From Mesostigma viride (Eukaryota > Streptophyta > Mesostigmatophyceae > Mesostigmatales > Mesostigmataceae): a stretch of DNA of 64,000 nucleotides. The position numbers were made by a program, and so were the translations under genes. The notes under the pieces are model-generated. The model was not told where the DNA came from. It saw only the letters and a list, made by a program, of their open reading frames with translations, and ran no database searches. Where the stretch lies: NCBI GenBank assembly GCA_009746045.1, contig RPFO01000167.1, positions 1,177,574-1,241,573 of the forward strand, in the 5' to 3' direction. Position 1 is the first letter of the stretch. The number at the start of each line of letters is the position of its first letter. This document shows positions 20,407 through 30,313 of the stretch, in pieces.

Positions 20407-21521
20407 TCACTGCTCCTTGTTGTCTTCTTGCTGACTGCCCTTTGAAGGCTGGCCTGCCTGGGACTTGTTGTTGTTCTTCTTGTTGTTGTTGTTATTCTTG
20501 TTGCTGCCCTGGCCCTGGGACTTCTTGAAGCTGGGACACTCCTTCTTGATGTGCCCCCACCCCTTGCACAGGTAGCATTGTATCTTGGACTTGCCCTGGC
20601 CACTGCCCCCATTGTCAGACGCGTTGCCCTGCTTGGGCTGACCACCCACCCGCCTGAACACCGACTTGGAGTGTGACCTCCTGTCAGAATCAGGTGAATG
20701 ATCTCCCTTGCGCTTGTGATGGTTGCCCCTACGCCCTCCTTGGCTTCGGTCAGCCTCAGACGTCTTGGAGCCACCCTGGGTACGCCCGCCTGCCTGGGTA
20801 GCCTTCACTGCTGGCACTCCACCCTCAAACAGCTCCTCTGCCTCGAGAGCTTGTTTAATGATGACCTTGTAGGCCTTCAGGGTAGAGTGTGGGGCACACA
20901 TGACTTTTAAGGAGCCACGTGTCGCCTTATCCAGCCCAGAAACCTTGAGCCAGTTGGTTAGGGCTATGTTATCAGCGACATTAAAGCCGTGAGCCCTGCC
21001 CTCCTCAACCATCTTACAATAGTTGAGAAAGTTCTGGATCAGGTCCCCCTTGACCTCCCACCCTTGATACTTGTCCTGCCAATGGATGCCGACCTTCTTC
21101 GTTGGTCCTCCAGCAGCTCCTTCAGCTCAGCCACGTACAGTGCCCAGGCCTTATTGGCCTTTTTGCACTCCCTGGTTAGGTCCTTAATCTGGTCAGTACA
21201 CTTGCCAAAAGTGCTACTGCCTATCCAGATTTGATAGTAATTTGTACCACCGTACAAGCTAGGGAACCCTTCCAATCCCTCCACAAACTCTTCAGCCTGC
21301 TTAGGCTTGGAGTCTGAGGTTACAGGCTGCAACTGATTGACAATTAAAAGACCCTGTGTGGTAAGATCAAAGCCATGAATAGCTTGTGCATTATTATTAT
21401 TGTGAGGAAGGTTGGTAATCTCTCCGGTAAGCCCCACGTCATCTACGTGAGCGGTTCCACTACCAGCACCCCCATTATTATTCCCACTGGCTGGACCCTT
21501 GCTACGGCGTCCCTCAGCCAT
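20407..21521 (-). pseudogene. gag: Gag of the Copia-like element, one frameshift
   Basis: The N-terminal reading starts at 21521 (MAEGRRSKG) and runs to about 21100. The continuation (KVGIHWQDKYQGWEVKG onward) is in the -1 frame and runs to the stop at 20407. The C-terminal half has a CCHC zinc knuckle (CYLCKGWGHIKKEC) and Lys/Asn/Gln-rich tails, as expected for a nucleocapsid. The gag stop UGA (20409-20407, context CAG UGA CUG) is followed in the same frame by 47 open codons and then the pol ATG. Readthrough of this UGA would therefore give a Gag-Pol fusion. The frameshift near 21100 could be a real lesion or a base-calling error, given the near-identical LTRs. Confidence 0.8.
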
Positions 21522-21689
21522 CCTGCACTACCAGCTATTCAAAGAACACCTTAACAAAGCAGCAGAAAATATGTACAAAATTTTTGTGTCGCCACTGCCG
21601 CCTGCGCCGGTGTCGCTGCCGCCCCGCGAATTGCCGCCGAAATTCGACAAAAAAATGTCGACAAGTACTGCAGAAGAAAATTAGGCCGA

Positions 21690-22397
21690 CTAGTAGTCAA
21701 GGCCCCTGAAGTCGCAGTACGTGTATACGAACTCACGATCCTCCATATCCAGCTCCGGACCTGCACCGGTATGAATTAAAACCGGCGTGCTCCCCGCCGC
21801 GTAAGTTGCGACGCGCCGACGCGCGACGAGGCGCAGAGGATGTGTAAAGATCGTCAATAATTCCCACCCCGCGGGAATCCACTCTCGCACAGAGGCGAGA
21901 AATGCCACCAGGTTAATTAAAACCTGGCGCTCACGACTGCGTACGCCGCGAGTGAGCAGCGATAACAGCGCGAGATCCTGAAACAAATTTGTTGACACCG
22001 CCGGCGCGCCCCCCGTGCGAAGCGATGCCCAGTTTTGCAGGTTTCTCTGGTAACCGGTGAGTGAAGAGAGGACGTTGTCCAACTCCTCAATGGCAGTCGT
22101 GACTTCGGTCACCGACCGCAAACCTCCCCGCACCTGGACCGTAAATGTCGATAAAATGTTTCGAATCTGGTCCAACATGCGGATTGCCGGCACCAGTGCT
22201 GGCAAATCGGGGTCCTCGGGGTTATCCCCGAGCAATGCGTGAGCTGCACGCTGCTGACGATGAAGCTCGTCGAGCGAAACTGTAACTTCGTCGAGCAATT
22301 GTTGCCACGACGGCACAGTTGGTCTTGACGAAGAACCAGCCGGCGGAGCGGCTATTTCCTCATCGTCCGGAATCCGAAATTCTTCCGAATTTGGCAT
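21690..22397 (-). CDS. extra ORF between 5' LTR and gag, unknown function
   Basis: Intact 235-residue ORF that starts 25 nt inside the 5' LTR edge. It begins with an acidic, Pro/Ser-rich head (MPNSEEFRIPDDEE) and continues with long amphipathic helices rich in Leu, Glu and Arg (LLDEVTVSLDELHRQQ, AIEELDNVLSSL). It has no zinc knuckle, no protease motif and no clear membrane span; the hydrophobic run LINLVAFLASVREWIPAGWELL is short. It lies 170 nt upstream of the gag start in the same frame. Standard Copia elements lack such a gene. It might be a capsid-like or accessory protein. Its intactness beside a frameshifted gag suggests it is coding. Confidence 0.65.
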   Translation of the reverse strand: MPNSEEFRIPDDEEIAAPPAGSSSRPTVPSWQQLLDEVTVSLDELHRQQRAAHALLGDNPEDPDLPALVPAIRMLDQIRNILSTFTVQVRGGLRSVTEVTTAIEELDNVLSSLTGYQRNLQNWASLRTGGAPAVSTNLFQDLALLSLLTRGVRSRERQVLINLVAFLASVREWIPAGWELLTIFTHPLRLVARRRVATYAAGSTPVLIHTGAGPELDMEDREFVYTYCDFRGLDY

Positions 22398-22421
22398 CTT
22401 TTTGACAGAGCGTGTAATACG

Positions 22422-23038
22422 AGTTGTGAGGGTAAGAATGCCACGAATTCCGCCATGGTTCTTGCAGGAAGTTGCCTTTATTAATAATCAGGAAACACAG
22501 ACGTAAGTCACGTCACTTCCAAGACTGCACGCAGCACAGACGACAGGGTCGCAGTGCCAAGAGAACGTGCACGCAAGAACTAGCGTCCCGGTGTGACCAA
22601 GTCACTCATATAGCTTACTAGGGACGCGTCCAAGTATTCAGCTGCACTGTCACAGCTGAACTGTCAATCAATTGATTACACAGACTCTGGCACGCCTTTG
22701 GCGCGCAGATCTATCAATTGTCCATACGGCTAGTCCTGTGGACCTATCCGTACACTAGTCAGCATCAATTGTCTCATAGGTCCTGGCGCGCTACAGTGCG
22801 CCTACCTATCAATTGACCATCAAGTCCTGTACAAGTCCTGTCAACGTCCTGCGGACTATCAAAGTGACACTTGTACATCCTGTGTCCGTACGCGCCCACA
22901 GTGGCGCGCCGGGTACTGTCGGCACAGCCTAGGAAACGTCATAACTTTTACGTTCCTTAACCAAATGAGGCGTTCAAGGTGCCGTTGGAAAGAGCGTAAC
23001 AATCTCTATCCATCTAACGTAAACCCTTTACGTTAACT
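22422..23038 (-). repeat. 5' LTR of the Copia-like element
   Basis: Direct repeat of 15213-15829, 617 bp. Near one end AACGTAAA and TTTACGTT form a small palindrome. A primer-binding site adjacent to the inner edge was not recognisable. Confidence 0.9.
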
Positions 23039-23150
23039 CCTTCGCCATGCAGTGTCCAGGTCTCGGCGCCGTAGTAGGTCAGGATCGTCAGAATGACAAC
23101 CTACTAGCTTGAAGAGGTCACGCTTGCATGACGATCAGGGGTCATGGCCC
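23039..23150 (-). pseudogene. LINE family A remnant, right of the Copia insertion
   Basis: Begins with the second CCTTC and matches the reverse complement of the TYGAETWTL-coding segment at about 44120-44200 (CAGTGTCCAGGTCTCGGCGCC, GTAGGTCAGGATCGTCAGAATGAC, TTGAAGAGGTCACGC). Small insertions interrupt the match near 23100. Confidence 0.7.
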
Positions 23151-23537
23151 ATGCAGGTACCGGCCCCTATAGCCTAACCAGTAACCAACACTCATCCGCC
23201 AGCCTACTAGCTATGTGTCTTGCCTAGCGGACCACCTGTTTGCTCGCGTCTCCGTAGTCAAATGCCACATGCATGCTCACACTGGTCATAGTGCACCCAC
23301 AAGGGATGCCAGATCATTTCGACGGGTGCCGGGTGCATGGGCACCCTAGGTAGGATTTTCTAGACTAGATAGCTTAGAGTTAGGTTAGTTCGATTACGCG
23401 GCTTCGCCCACTTCCACCCCTGAGTCCAGCAAGGAATTAATATGTGCTACATGATCTCCCAACGGAGTCATGTTGTAATTTAAGTTTTTTTTTTTAATGG
23501 GCACCCTGTGGCATGCCTGCGGCCGGTATGAGGGACG
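23151..23537. repeat. dispersed repeat and unassigned sequence
   Basis: 23390-23490 matches 45650-45745 (CGATTACGCGGCTTC, CCACCCC, ATATGTGCTACATGATCTC, CAACGGAG, CATGTT). The rest is unassigned and shows no ORF of note. Confidence 0.5.
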
Positions 23538-23549
23538 GAATATATATTC

Positions 23550-24320
23550 CAGAACTGGTTCCTCTATCTCCATACCGCTCTCCTCCGGGTGGTGTGTGCC
23601 ATGGTTCGGTCGGTCTTTCCCCACTCCACCATCAAGTGCGAGGGCGCGGATGGGGCCGCCCAGCTCTACTCACCCAACCACCGCCCCGACATTACCGTGC
23701 TTGACTACGACGGGCAGGGTTGCCACCTGCTCATCGATGTCTCCGTGGCTCGGCCGCTCTCCGGTCGCCACATGCATCCTCCGGGCGGCTGTGGATGCCG
23801 GCGCTGCTGCCGCTGTGGCTGAGCGCGGCAAGTTTGCCTCCTACGGCAATGTGGGGCCCCACCAGGTCATCCCCTTTGTCCTTGAGGAGCTCGGGGCCAT
23901 GGGCCCCAAGACAGCGGAGTTTTTCCACGAGTGCTGCCAGCGCCGTGAAGACCGCCTCGACCTCGAGGGTCAGACCGCCCCGTGGTCGGCCGGCCCGCAC
24001 GTGGTCCTCGTATTGGCGGCAGCGCCTGTCACTCGCCCTCACTCGCACCGTGGCTGATGTGTTATTCCGCCGCACCCGGGCCGACTTTGTCGCGACCCAT
24101 GCGGTCTAAATCCCTTCCAGGCCTGCATGGTGGGCCGGCAGCGCTGTTGCTGCGTGTAGTTTTGTGATGTATACATAGTTAGTTGTACCTTGTGCAGCTG
24201 GCGTGATCCTTGGATGTCCGTGTCAGATTACTATTAGTTTCTTCAGGGTTATTCTCCCAGTTATCGGGGTTTTCCTTATGTTGCATGCCCATGTCACCTC
24301 CGTAATCTATCATTCTCAAT
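23550..24320 (+). pseudogene. endonuclease-type LINE (family C), 5'-truncated copy
   Basis: Encodes the C-terminal domain RPDITVLDYDG...LLIDVSVARPL...FASYG, which has the layout of a restriction-like (PD-D/E-xK) endonuclease of LINEs, followed by a conserved helical tail ending FVATHAV. Relative to the copy at 40964-41390, the frame is broken by two 4-bp insertions (near 23771 and 23992). The 3' UTR matches the other copy to the AATGAATATAT end. The 12-bp direct repeat GAATATATATTC flanks it (23538-23549, 24321-24332), as expected for target-primed insertion. Confidence 0.75.
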
Positions 24321-24399
24321 GAATATATATTCTTCCAATCCGCGGCGTGCCTCCCATTGTTCCAAGCCGGTATCTGTGGGAGCCCTCTGGACGTACATG

Positions 24400-24832
24400 G
24401 GTTAATTAATGAACACCTATTAATTTATTAAACAGCGTTAATATATAAATAAATATAAATAAATTAATAGACACGTGACTGGGTCACGCGAGCATAAGTC
24501 CTCAGTGGGAGGGGGACATGGGATGAGGCATAATTAGCTATAGTAGGTCCTAGTTACAGGGTTGTGGGCACCACGGTCCGCATCGCGCTATGAATTATGC
24601 CATACACTGACGGTCACACGCGGATCGAGCCCCCACAGACTTGGGGGTGGTCTCCTTCATCACTACATGTACTTGCCATCTATCCTTGCGGACCATCTGC
24701 CTCCATATTACAGACAAAACAGGAGGCTGCCCGGGTGTGAGCCCGTCTCGCCGGTCTAGGGTACTGCTCATCGGTCCATGCAGTCTATCAGGGAAAGTCC
24801 ACGGGTTAGACAGCGTTACGCGGTGATCGAGC
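24400..24832 (-). pseudogene. LINE family A 3' fragment
   Basis: Reverse-strand match to the 14600-15212 copy: ATTAATAGACACGTGACTGGG tail, GGTCCTAGTTACAGGGTTG, CCCCCACAGACTTGGGGG, GGTCTCCTTCATCACTAC and AAAGTCCACGGGT. It is 3' UTR and the last codons only, with many 2-6 bp insertions. The endonuclease-type LINE inserted at its upstream edge. Confidence 0.7.
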
Positions 24833-24879
24833 ATATATTAAGTCCGCGTTGGCTCCCTCCACTCCCCCGACCCTGCAGG

Positions 24880-26944
24880 CTTTGCGCGACCCTCACCCCG
24901 ACGAACCTGCCTTTGCGGTGCCCGCCCCGGCCTTCCCCCCGCCCCCGCCTATATTGTCCTGGACCTGGACATCTTCACGGCTGTGCTCAAGGATCTGCCG
25001 CACGCCTCCTCCACCGGCCCCTCAGGCTGGCGCTACGAGCACCTCTCCGTGATGGCGGGCCATGGCGGGGTGACCACCCTCTTTGAGGCTGCCGCCGACT
25101 TGGCCGCGGGGTCCCTGGCCCCCGCGGCGCGCCCTTGGCTGGCTGGGGCACGCCTCATTGCCCTCCTGAAAGACGACGTCCCCCCGCCTGCTGGCCGCGT
25201 TCGTCCCATTGCTTGCGGCGAGGTCCTACCCAAGCTGGTGAGTAAGGTCATTTGTCGCCAAAAGGCCCCCGAGTTTCGCGCCTACTTCTGCCCCAACCGA
25301 AGTGATACTGAGGAGTCCGTCGCGGCCCAGCTTGGCGTCGCCACCAAAGGGGGCAGCGACATCATCGTGCACACAGTTCAGGCCTACCTAGAGACGCATC
25401 CGACCCATGTGGCGCTGAAGGTGGATTGCCACAATGCGTTCAATGCTGTCACCAACTGGCTAGCATGTTTGAGGCCGTCGGCGAGGCGTTCCCTGACCTT
25501 CTTGCGTGGACAGCAGCCTGCTACGGCGAACCCACTCAACTCTCCTTCCTCATGGACGATGGGACGTTCGCCGACGTCGCTTCCCGCACGCGAACCCAGC
25601 AAGGTGACCCCCTCGGCCCCTTGTACCTGTCTGCCCCGCTGCACAAGGCTCTCCAAGGTGTCCACCCGGCGGCGCACCCGGATGTCGTGCTCCTCGCCTA
25701 TATGGACGATATCCATGCCCTTGGCCCGGCCGACGCTGCGGTTGGCAGCCGCCCTGGCTGCCCTTGAAGTGGCCATGGCGGCCATCAACCTTCGGCTCAC
25801 CCTCCCCAAGTGTGCGGTCTTTTCGCCCCAGGGGGAATGCGCTGGCTTCCCCGCCGCTATCCCGGGGGCATTGGCGCGGGCGCGTGGTTTCTCGTGCCTG
25901 GGCGTCCCTGTGGGTGACCCTGACTACGTCGAAGAGGAGCTCCAGGCCACCGTGGAACAGCGCACCCATGTCCTCGAGACTTGGGCGCGCCTCAAGGAGC
26001 CCCAGACCAAAGGGCTCCTCCTGTGGTTTTGCGCCCACCCGCGGGTGGTTCACTGGCTCCGTGGCGCTCCCCCCCAGTCTTGGTGCGGCTTGCCGCGGAA
26101 GGCCATGACGAGCGCATTCAGGCCGCCTTGCAGGTGCTCCTCCCCGGCCCTAGCCTGCCAGCTCACTCCATGCGCTTGGCCACCCTCCCCTGCCGCATGG
26201 GCGGGTGTGGGCTCACCCGCGCCGCCCGCCTCGCCCCCGCCGCCTTCCTTGGCTCTGTTGCTCAGGCCTGGGCGGAGATCCGCCGGTTGGTCCCCAGCGC
26301 CGTCAGCGCCATTCCCGACTTGGTCACCCCATCCCCCTTCCCCTTTGTGCAGGCTGTGCAGGATTCTTACCAGGCTCGGGATCCAGCAGGCTTGCGACCT
26401 CGTCCGCCCCACTCAGGCCGTCCACCGTCGCCTGCCCAGGGGCACGCCCGGCGTGTCCACTGTCGTCAGTCCTAGTGTCTTCCCTGCCTGCGTTCATGAA
26501 AAACAACAAAAGACCTACGCGGGTATACTACACTGTGCCGATTGGATGGGTCTGCATGCGAGCTTGAACGATCAGGGGAAGGCTTGGCTTCACTCCGTTT
26601 CCCTTGAGGGGAGCGTGGGGTCCGCATTCCTGCGCACCCTCCCCATGAGCCCTTTGTTCACGCTGGTTCCGGCCCTTTACGCCATCGCTCTCCGCCACCA
26701 GCTCTTTGCCCCACAACCTCTCATCACGGCGCGGGTGCGTCCTGCGGCAGCTGCGGGCTTGCTCTGGATACTACTGGGACGCACTACATCGCGTGCATGG
26801 GTGGCCAGCAGAACCAGAACTGGTTCCTCTATCTCCATACCGCTCTCCTCCGGGTGGTGTGTGCCATCATTGGTTCGGTCGGTCTTTCCCCACTCCACCA
26901 TCAAGTGCGAGGACGCCGATGGGGCCGCCCTCTACTGACCCAAC
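24880..26944 (+). pseudogene. LINE family C reverse transcriptase region, frameshifted
   Basis: Readings in alternating plus-strand frames give the RT palm in order: GPSGWRYEHL, ARLIALLKDD, RPIACGEVLPKLVSK, ALKVDCHNAFNAV (catalytic Asp), RTQQGDPLGPL and YMDDIHALG (catalytic Asp pair). The thumb region (LPKCAVFSP, FSCLGVPVGD) follows, then a connection region and the start of the endonuclease domain. At least four frame changes are needed (near 25460, 25740, 26040 and 26480), so it is inactive. Absence of an apurinic endonuclease and presence of a C-terminal restriction-like domain place it with REL-type LINEs. Confidence 0.75.
26940..26944. repeat. target duplication CCAAC, left
   Basis: Matches 40959-40963 on the far side of the small LTR element. 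Confidence 0.8.
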
Positions 26945-27544
26945 TGTCAGGGTTTTAGTATAAACCCTGGATGTGCCCGTTTGCCAGCCTATGTTATGTT
27001 GTGGCCAATCTTCTGTATTTTCTGGCCAAGGATATTATTAGGGCTGAGTAGGGCTTGCCGTGTTCTTTCCGGCGGTACTTTTCTTATGACGGACAGTTGA
27101 GTATGCACAAAGATATTAGGTGCCGAAGTTAGGATTAATTCGGCTCTACCTTGTGGTTGCATGGTACGACTTGTAGGGCGTGAGTATCTCGTGCCATTTG
27201 GCGGTGGCTAACTCCTAGCGCCGCGCAATACATAGTGGGGTCAAATATTGGTGCCGAATATTCGCATCATTGCCTAGTGGATTTTGTGTGCCAGTTGTTC
27301 AAGTCGAGACACTTTATGTGTTAAGTTAACGTAGGGATAATGTGTGCAGCCGACATTGGACATTGTTTAAGAGGTCGGCGTGCACCTTTTCACGTTACCT
27401 GATGGTGGGCCAGTTGCCTTGTGGCTTGGCAATGGACACCGGTCACGGTCCTTAAATTCTATACATGCGTCTTTTATTGTAATGAAATGAGTTGTACCGC
27501 AACATTTGAGCTCATTCGTTGACGCATTATTAGGATTTTTGACA
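26945..27544 (+). repeat. left LTR of the small LTR element
   Basis: 600 bp, starting TGTCAGGGTTTTAG and ending GGATTTTTGACA. It matches 27939-28121 plus 40538-40958 with a handful of differences, including a 4-bp and a 3-bp length change. Confidence 0.9.
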
Positions 27545-27558
27545 TGGTATCGGAGGGA
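27545..27558 (+). promoter_or_regulatory. primer-binding site, initiator-tRNA type
   Basis: TGGTATCGGAG directly follows the left LTR. It is one base from TGGTATCAGAG, the complement of the 3' end of initiator methionine tRNA used by many LTR elements. Confidence 0.75.
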
Positions 27559-27938
27559 AAGTTCCACACCTTTGAGACGACTTTGAACGACATTCTTGTG
27601 ACCATGATGAAGCGATTTTACCCTGCCTGCGCATATAATTGATGGCGGCAGCGTTGTTACGTAATTTCGTGAGCAATGTTGTGAGGATTCATACGTCGCA
27701 GCATTTTGAATTTGAAGTTCGGCGGAACGGGCAGAAATTTCATGGGTCGACAGGCCTGGGCCAGCGCAGCCACGCAGGCGAGTTGTTATATGTGTCACAG
27801 CCAGCGGAACTTTCATGTTTCGGGTTTGCTGTGGGCTGGCGCCGGGTTGCTGGGGTATGTTGTACCCGGCAAGCCCTACCCTAGTTGAGGGGGGACTTGA
27901 CGTTCATTGGACCCTGCACTGGCAACGTGCAAGGGGGG
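27559..27938 (+). other. internal region of the small LTR element, possible gag relic
   Basis: No long ORF. One plus-strand reading includes FEFEVRRNG and another CYMCHSQRNFHVSGL, the latter faintly like a degenerate zinc knuckle. The region ends with AAGGGGGG, a short polypurine tract just before the right LTR. Confidence 0.4.
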
Positions 27939-28121
27939 TGTCAGGGTTTTAGTATAAACCCTGGATGTGCCCGTTTGCCAGCCTATGTTATGTTGTGGCC
28001 AATCTTCTGTATTTTCTGGCCAAGGATATTATTAGGGCTGAGTAGGGCTTGCCGTGTTCTTTCCGGCGGTACTTTTCTTATGACGGACAGTTGAGTATGC
28101 ACAAAGATATTAGGTGCCGAA
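27939..28121 (+). repeat. right LTR of the small LTR element, 5' part
   Basis: Identical by eye to the first 183 bp of the left LTR. It ends at the Gypsy target duplication CCGAA and continues at 40538. Confidence 0.9.
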
Positions 28122-28706
28122 TGTTACGTCCCTGCCCTTTTGGTCGGACGTAACAATGGAATAAATTACTAAGGCTGTTTGGTCTATTGGACTTGGGTTT
28201 TATGGACCTTGGCTATTGTGTGAATTGGACTAGTTATTTTGGTCCTAGGTTGTCCTTTTAGGGGCCGGCACTGTGGCGCCGCGCCAGTCCTGAGTCCGTC
28301 AGTAGTTCTAGGCGTGGATCCTATAGTTGAGGGTCGATGTCGGCCCGGATCCTACGTGGAATGAGTGACTCGGATTGTTCTAGGGAAATTGGCGTGTATC
28401 TGCGCCGCAAGCAACCTAGGTTAAATTGGTCCGAGGACGAGAGTCTCGTCCTCTTGGTTTAATGAATGATAAGTGCGAATACGCCTACACATTGAGCCCG
28501 GGGCATTTATCCACCTGTAATTGGTATTGCTAGCCAATATAAGTGTGAACTAATTAGCTTGGCATTAAGCCGTGATGCCAGATATCTCACGACTCACGTC
28601 GTGAAGCGCAACCTACTTTAGGCTATCTTGAATTATTCCTAATTCCGGCAAGAAGAGTCTTTCGCTACGTAGCTCAGGCTAGGTGTGTCTGGGCAGGGAC
28701 GTAACA
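28122..28706 (+). repeat. 5' LTR of the Gypsy element
   Basis: Matches 39954-40537. The terminal 15-16 bases are inverted copies of each other (TGTTACGTCCCTGCCC / GGGCAGGGACGTAACA). Confidence 0.92.
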
Positions 28707-28722
28707 CTGGTTATCGGAGGAA
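28707..28722 (+). promoter_or_regulatory. primer-binding site of the Gypsy element
   Basis: TGGTTATCGGAGG starts one base after the LTR. It resembles initiator-tRNA-type sites (TGGTATCAGAG) with one extra base. Confidence 0.6.
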
Positions 28723-29451
28723 ATGTGCTGGAAAGGTTAGCTAACTCTCGCGGAGAGGGTTAGTGAGCCAATTAGGATACCAAGACGAAGTTTGGCGTAG
28801 GTAGAGGTTCCGGAATTCAACGATTGCTGTCAGGCCGGCGGCCAGCCCGTAAAGGGATTCAACGACGACCTAGGCAGCAAGCGGCCAGTCTGGGATACTC
28901 GGCGGGGCTAGCAATAGTCCTGTGGTGAGGTGCTGTCAACGATAGCGTTCAGCTCTCCTGTTTTCAACGACACCTAGTGGCGGCCAGGGCTTGCCTTCAA
29001 CGACACCGGGTGGCGGCCAGCTCAGGAGGGATTAACGTCATCGAAGATGGTACGTCCCCTAGTTAGAATTCTTTCTTTACAAGCTATGCCTGCTGAAGGC
29101 TAGCTGGCGAGCTCGCTATCTATCCGGGAACGCGCGCGTAGGGGGTTTATGTTATATGTTGTACCCTCTATAGGTTGTAAATGTTGTTGGTGCCCATGGA
29201 CGTCGCGGAGACGGCCATTCGTTGTTTGACCTGCAAGGGGTCGTGGGGGTGGATACCGTCTGGCTGTTGCCGACTGTGTTGACGGTATTTACCTCCGTGT
29301 GTGCGTATAGCCCGTTCCTGCGGAAGGCTCGGGCGTGTGCTGTGCTACACTCCGTGCTCTCTCCTCGTTTGTTTAAGGTCACTGCATTAGAGGTAGCATG
29401 GGTTTCCCCTTTCTCTCCTGCTTGCAAGCCGCTGCCAGACTATGATGTAAC
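28723..29451 (+). other. Gypsy leader with imperfect repeats
   Basis: Four imperfect copies of TTCAACGA...GGC(G)GCCAG lie between about 28817 and 29025. No ORF of note precedes the hybrid-binding-domain ORF. Confidence 0.5.
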
Positions 29452-29790
29452 ATGCCACGACGTAGAATAAACAAGGGTGGACAGTCTGGGTTTCCTTACT
29501 ACGCAGTAGCTCACGACGGGGATAAGGGTAGACCTGCTATATTCTACAGCTGGAAGACTTGTGAAGAGCATATTAAGGATAAGATATTGTCCCAAGGCTC
29601 TAGTGCTAAGTGGAAAGGGTTTGATAACATTACAGATGCAGATAGGTTTGTTAGGGAACACATGCCATTGCCTGAGGGGATGCACATCACACGTGAATGC
29701 TCCAAGCCGCCCACACTCAGCAGTCAGGGGGAGGGGACAGCAGTTACAGTGACTTTCTCTCAGCTGACCATTGGCCCTAGCAAGCAGTAG
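29452..29790 (+). CDS. small ORF with RNase H1-type hybrid-binding domain
   Basis: Intact 112-residue ORF from an ATG. Residues 13-66 match the pattern of the RNA/DNA hybrid-binding domain at the N-terminus of eukaryotic RNase H1, also found in the Cauli_VI family: YYAVA..G..G, FYSWKTCEEHI, AKWKGFDNITDADRFV. The tail is Ser/Thr-rich. It lies inside the Gypsy element, 134 nt before the gag start and on the same strand, and there is no RNase H catalytic domain attached. It could bind RNA:DNA hybrids during reverse transcription. The domain call is from recalled family patterns; the role is inference. Confidence 0.75.
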   Translation: MPRRRINKGGQSGFPYYAVAHDGDKGRPAIFYSWKTCEEHIKDKILSQGSSAKWKGFDNITDADRFVREHMPLPEGMHITRECSKPPTLSSQGEGTAVTVTFSQLTIGPSKQ

Positions 29791-29924
29791 AGGAGACCAT
29801 TACTAGGGAGTAGTATTAGGTTCTATAGTCATAGCTCTATAGCACGTGGTTGCTCTCTCTCCCTTTCTCTCTCTTCCTTCCTGGGGAGGTGTTGCCTGCA
29901 GTGTAAGGTACCGGTACGAGCACC

Positions 29925-30223
29925 ATGCCCACACGGTCCCAAACAAGGAACGCCAGAGATACAGAGGAAGAGACTAGAGAACGAGATCTAGAGAATACAG
30001 AGGTAGAACCGGTAGACAACCACGAGCACGGTACAGAAAGGATAGAGGTACCACTGCACGTCCAGGCAGGGACAGATACAGGTGAGGTCATGGAGAGACC
30101 TGCGGAAGGCTCCCCACGATCCAGAGATCAGAACCCTAGGTTCCCAGCGGATGGGGACAATATAGACGCCTTAACAAGGCAGGGAGATGACAGGAACGAC
30201 CGAGAGAGGCTCCAAGAGTACTC

Positions 30224-30265
<42 letters not shown>

Positions 30266-30281
30266 ACAGCAGCAGCAGCAA

Positions 30282-30313
<32 letters not shown>

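Larger units (their letters stand above)
15213..23038 (-). mobile_element. complete Copia-like LTR retrotransposon, very young
   Basis: 7826 bp bounded by two 617-bp direct repeats that differ at two positions by eye, with 5-bp target duplication CCTTC. Minus-strand order is LTR, extra 235-aa ORF, gag with a CCHC knuckle, UGA, then a pol ORF with integrase, protease, RT and RNase H, a 0.9-kb untranslated region, a polypurine tract and the other LTR. The RNase H with the ADALTK ending is Copia-type, but the integrase-protease order is unusual. LTR termini are AGTT...AACT in place of TG...CA. One frameshift in gag and the gag stop are the only lesions seen, so recent activity is likely. Confidence 0.9.
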
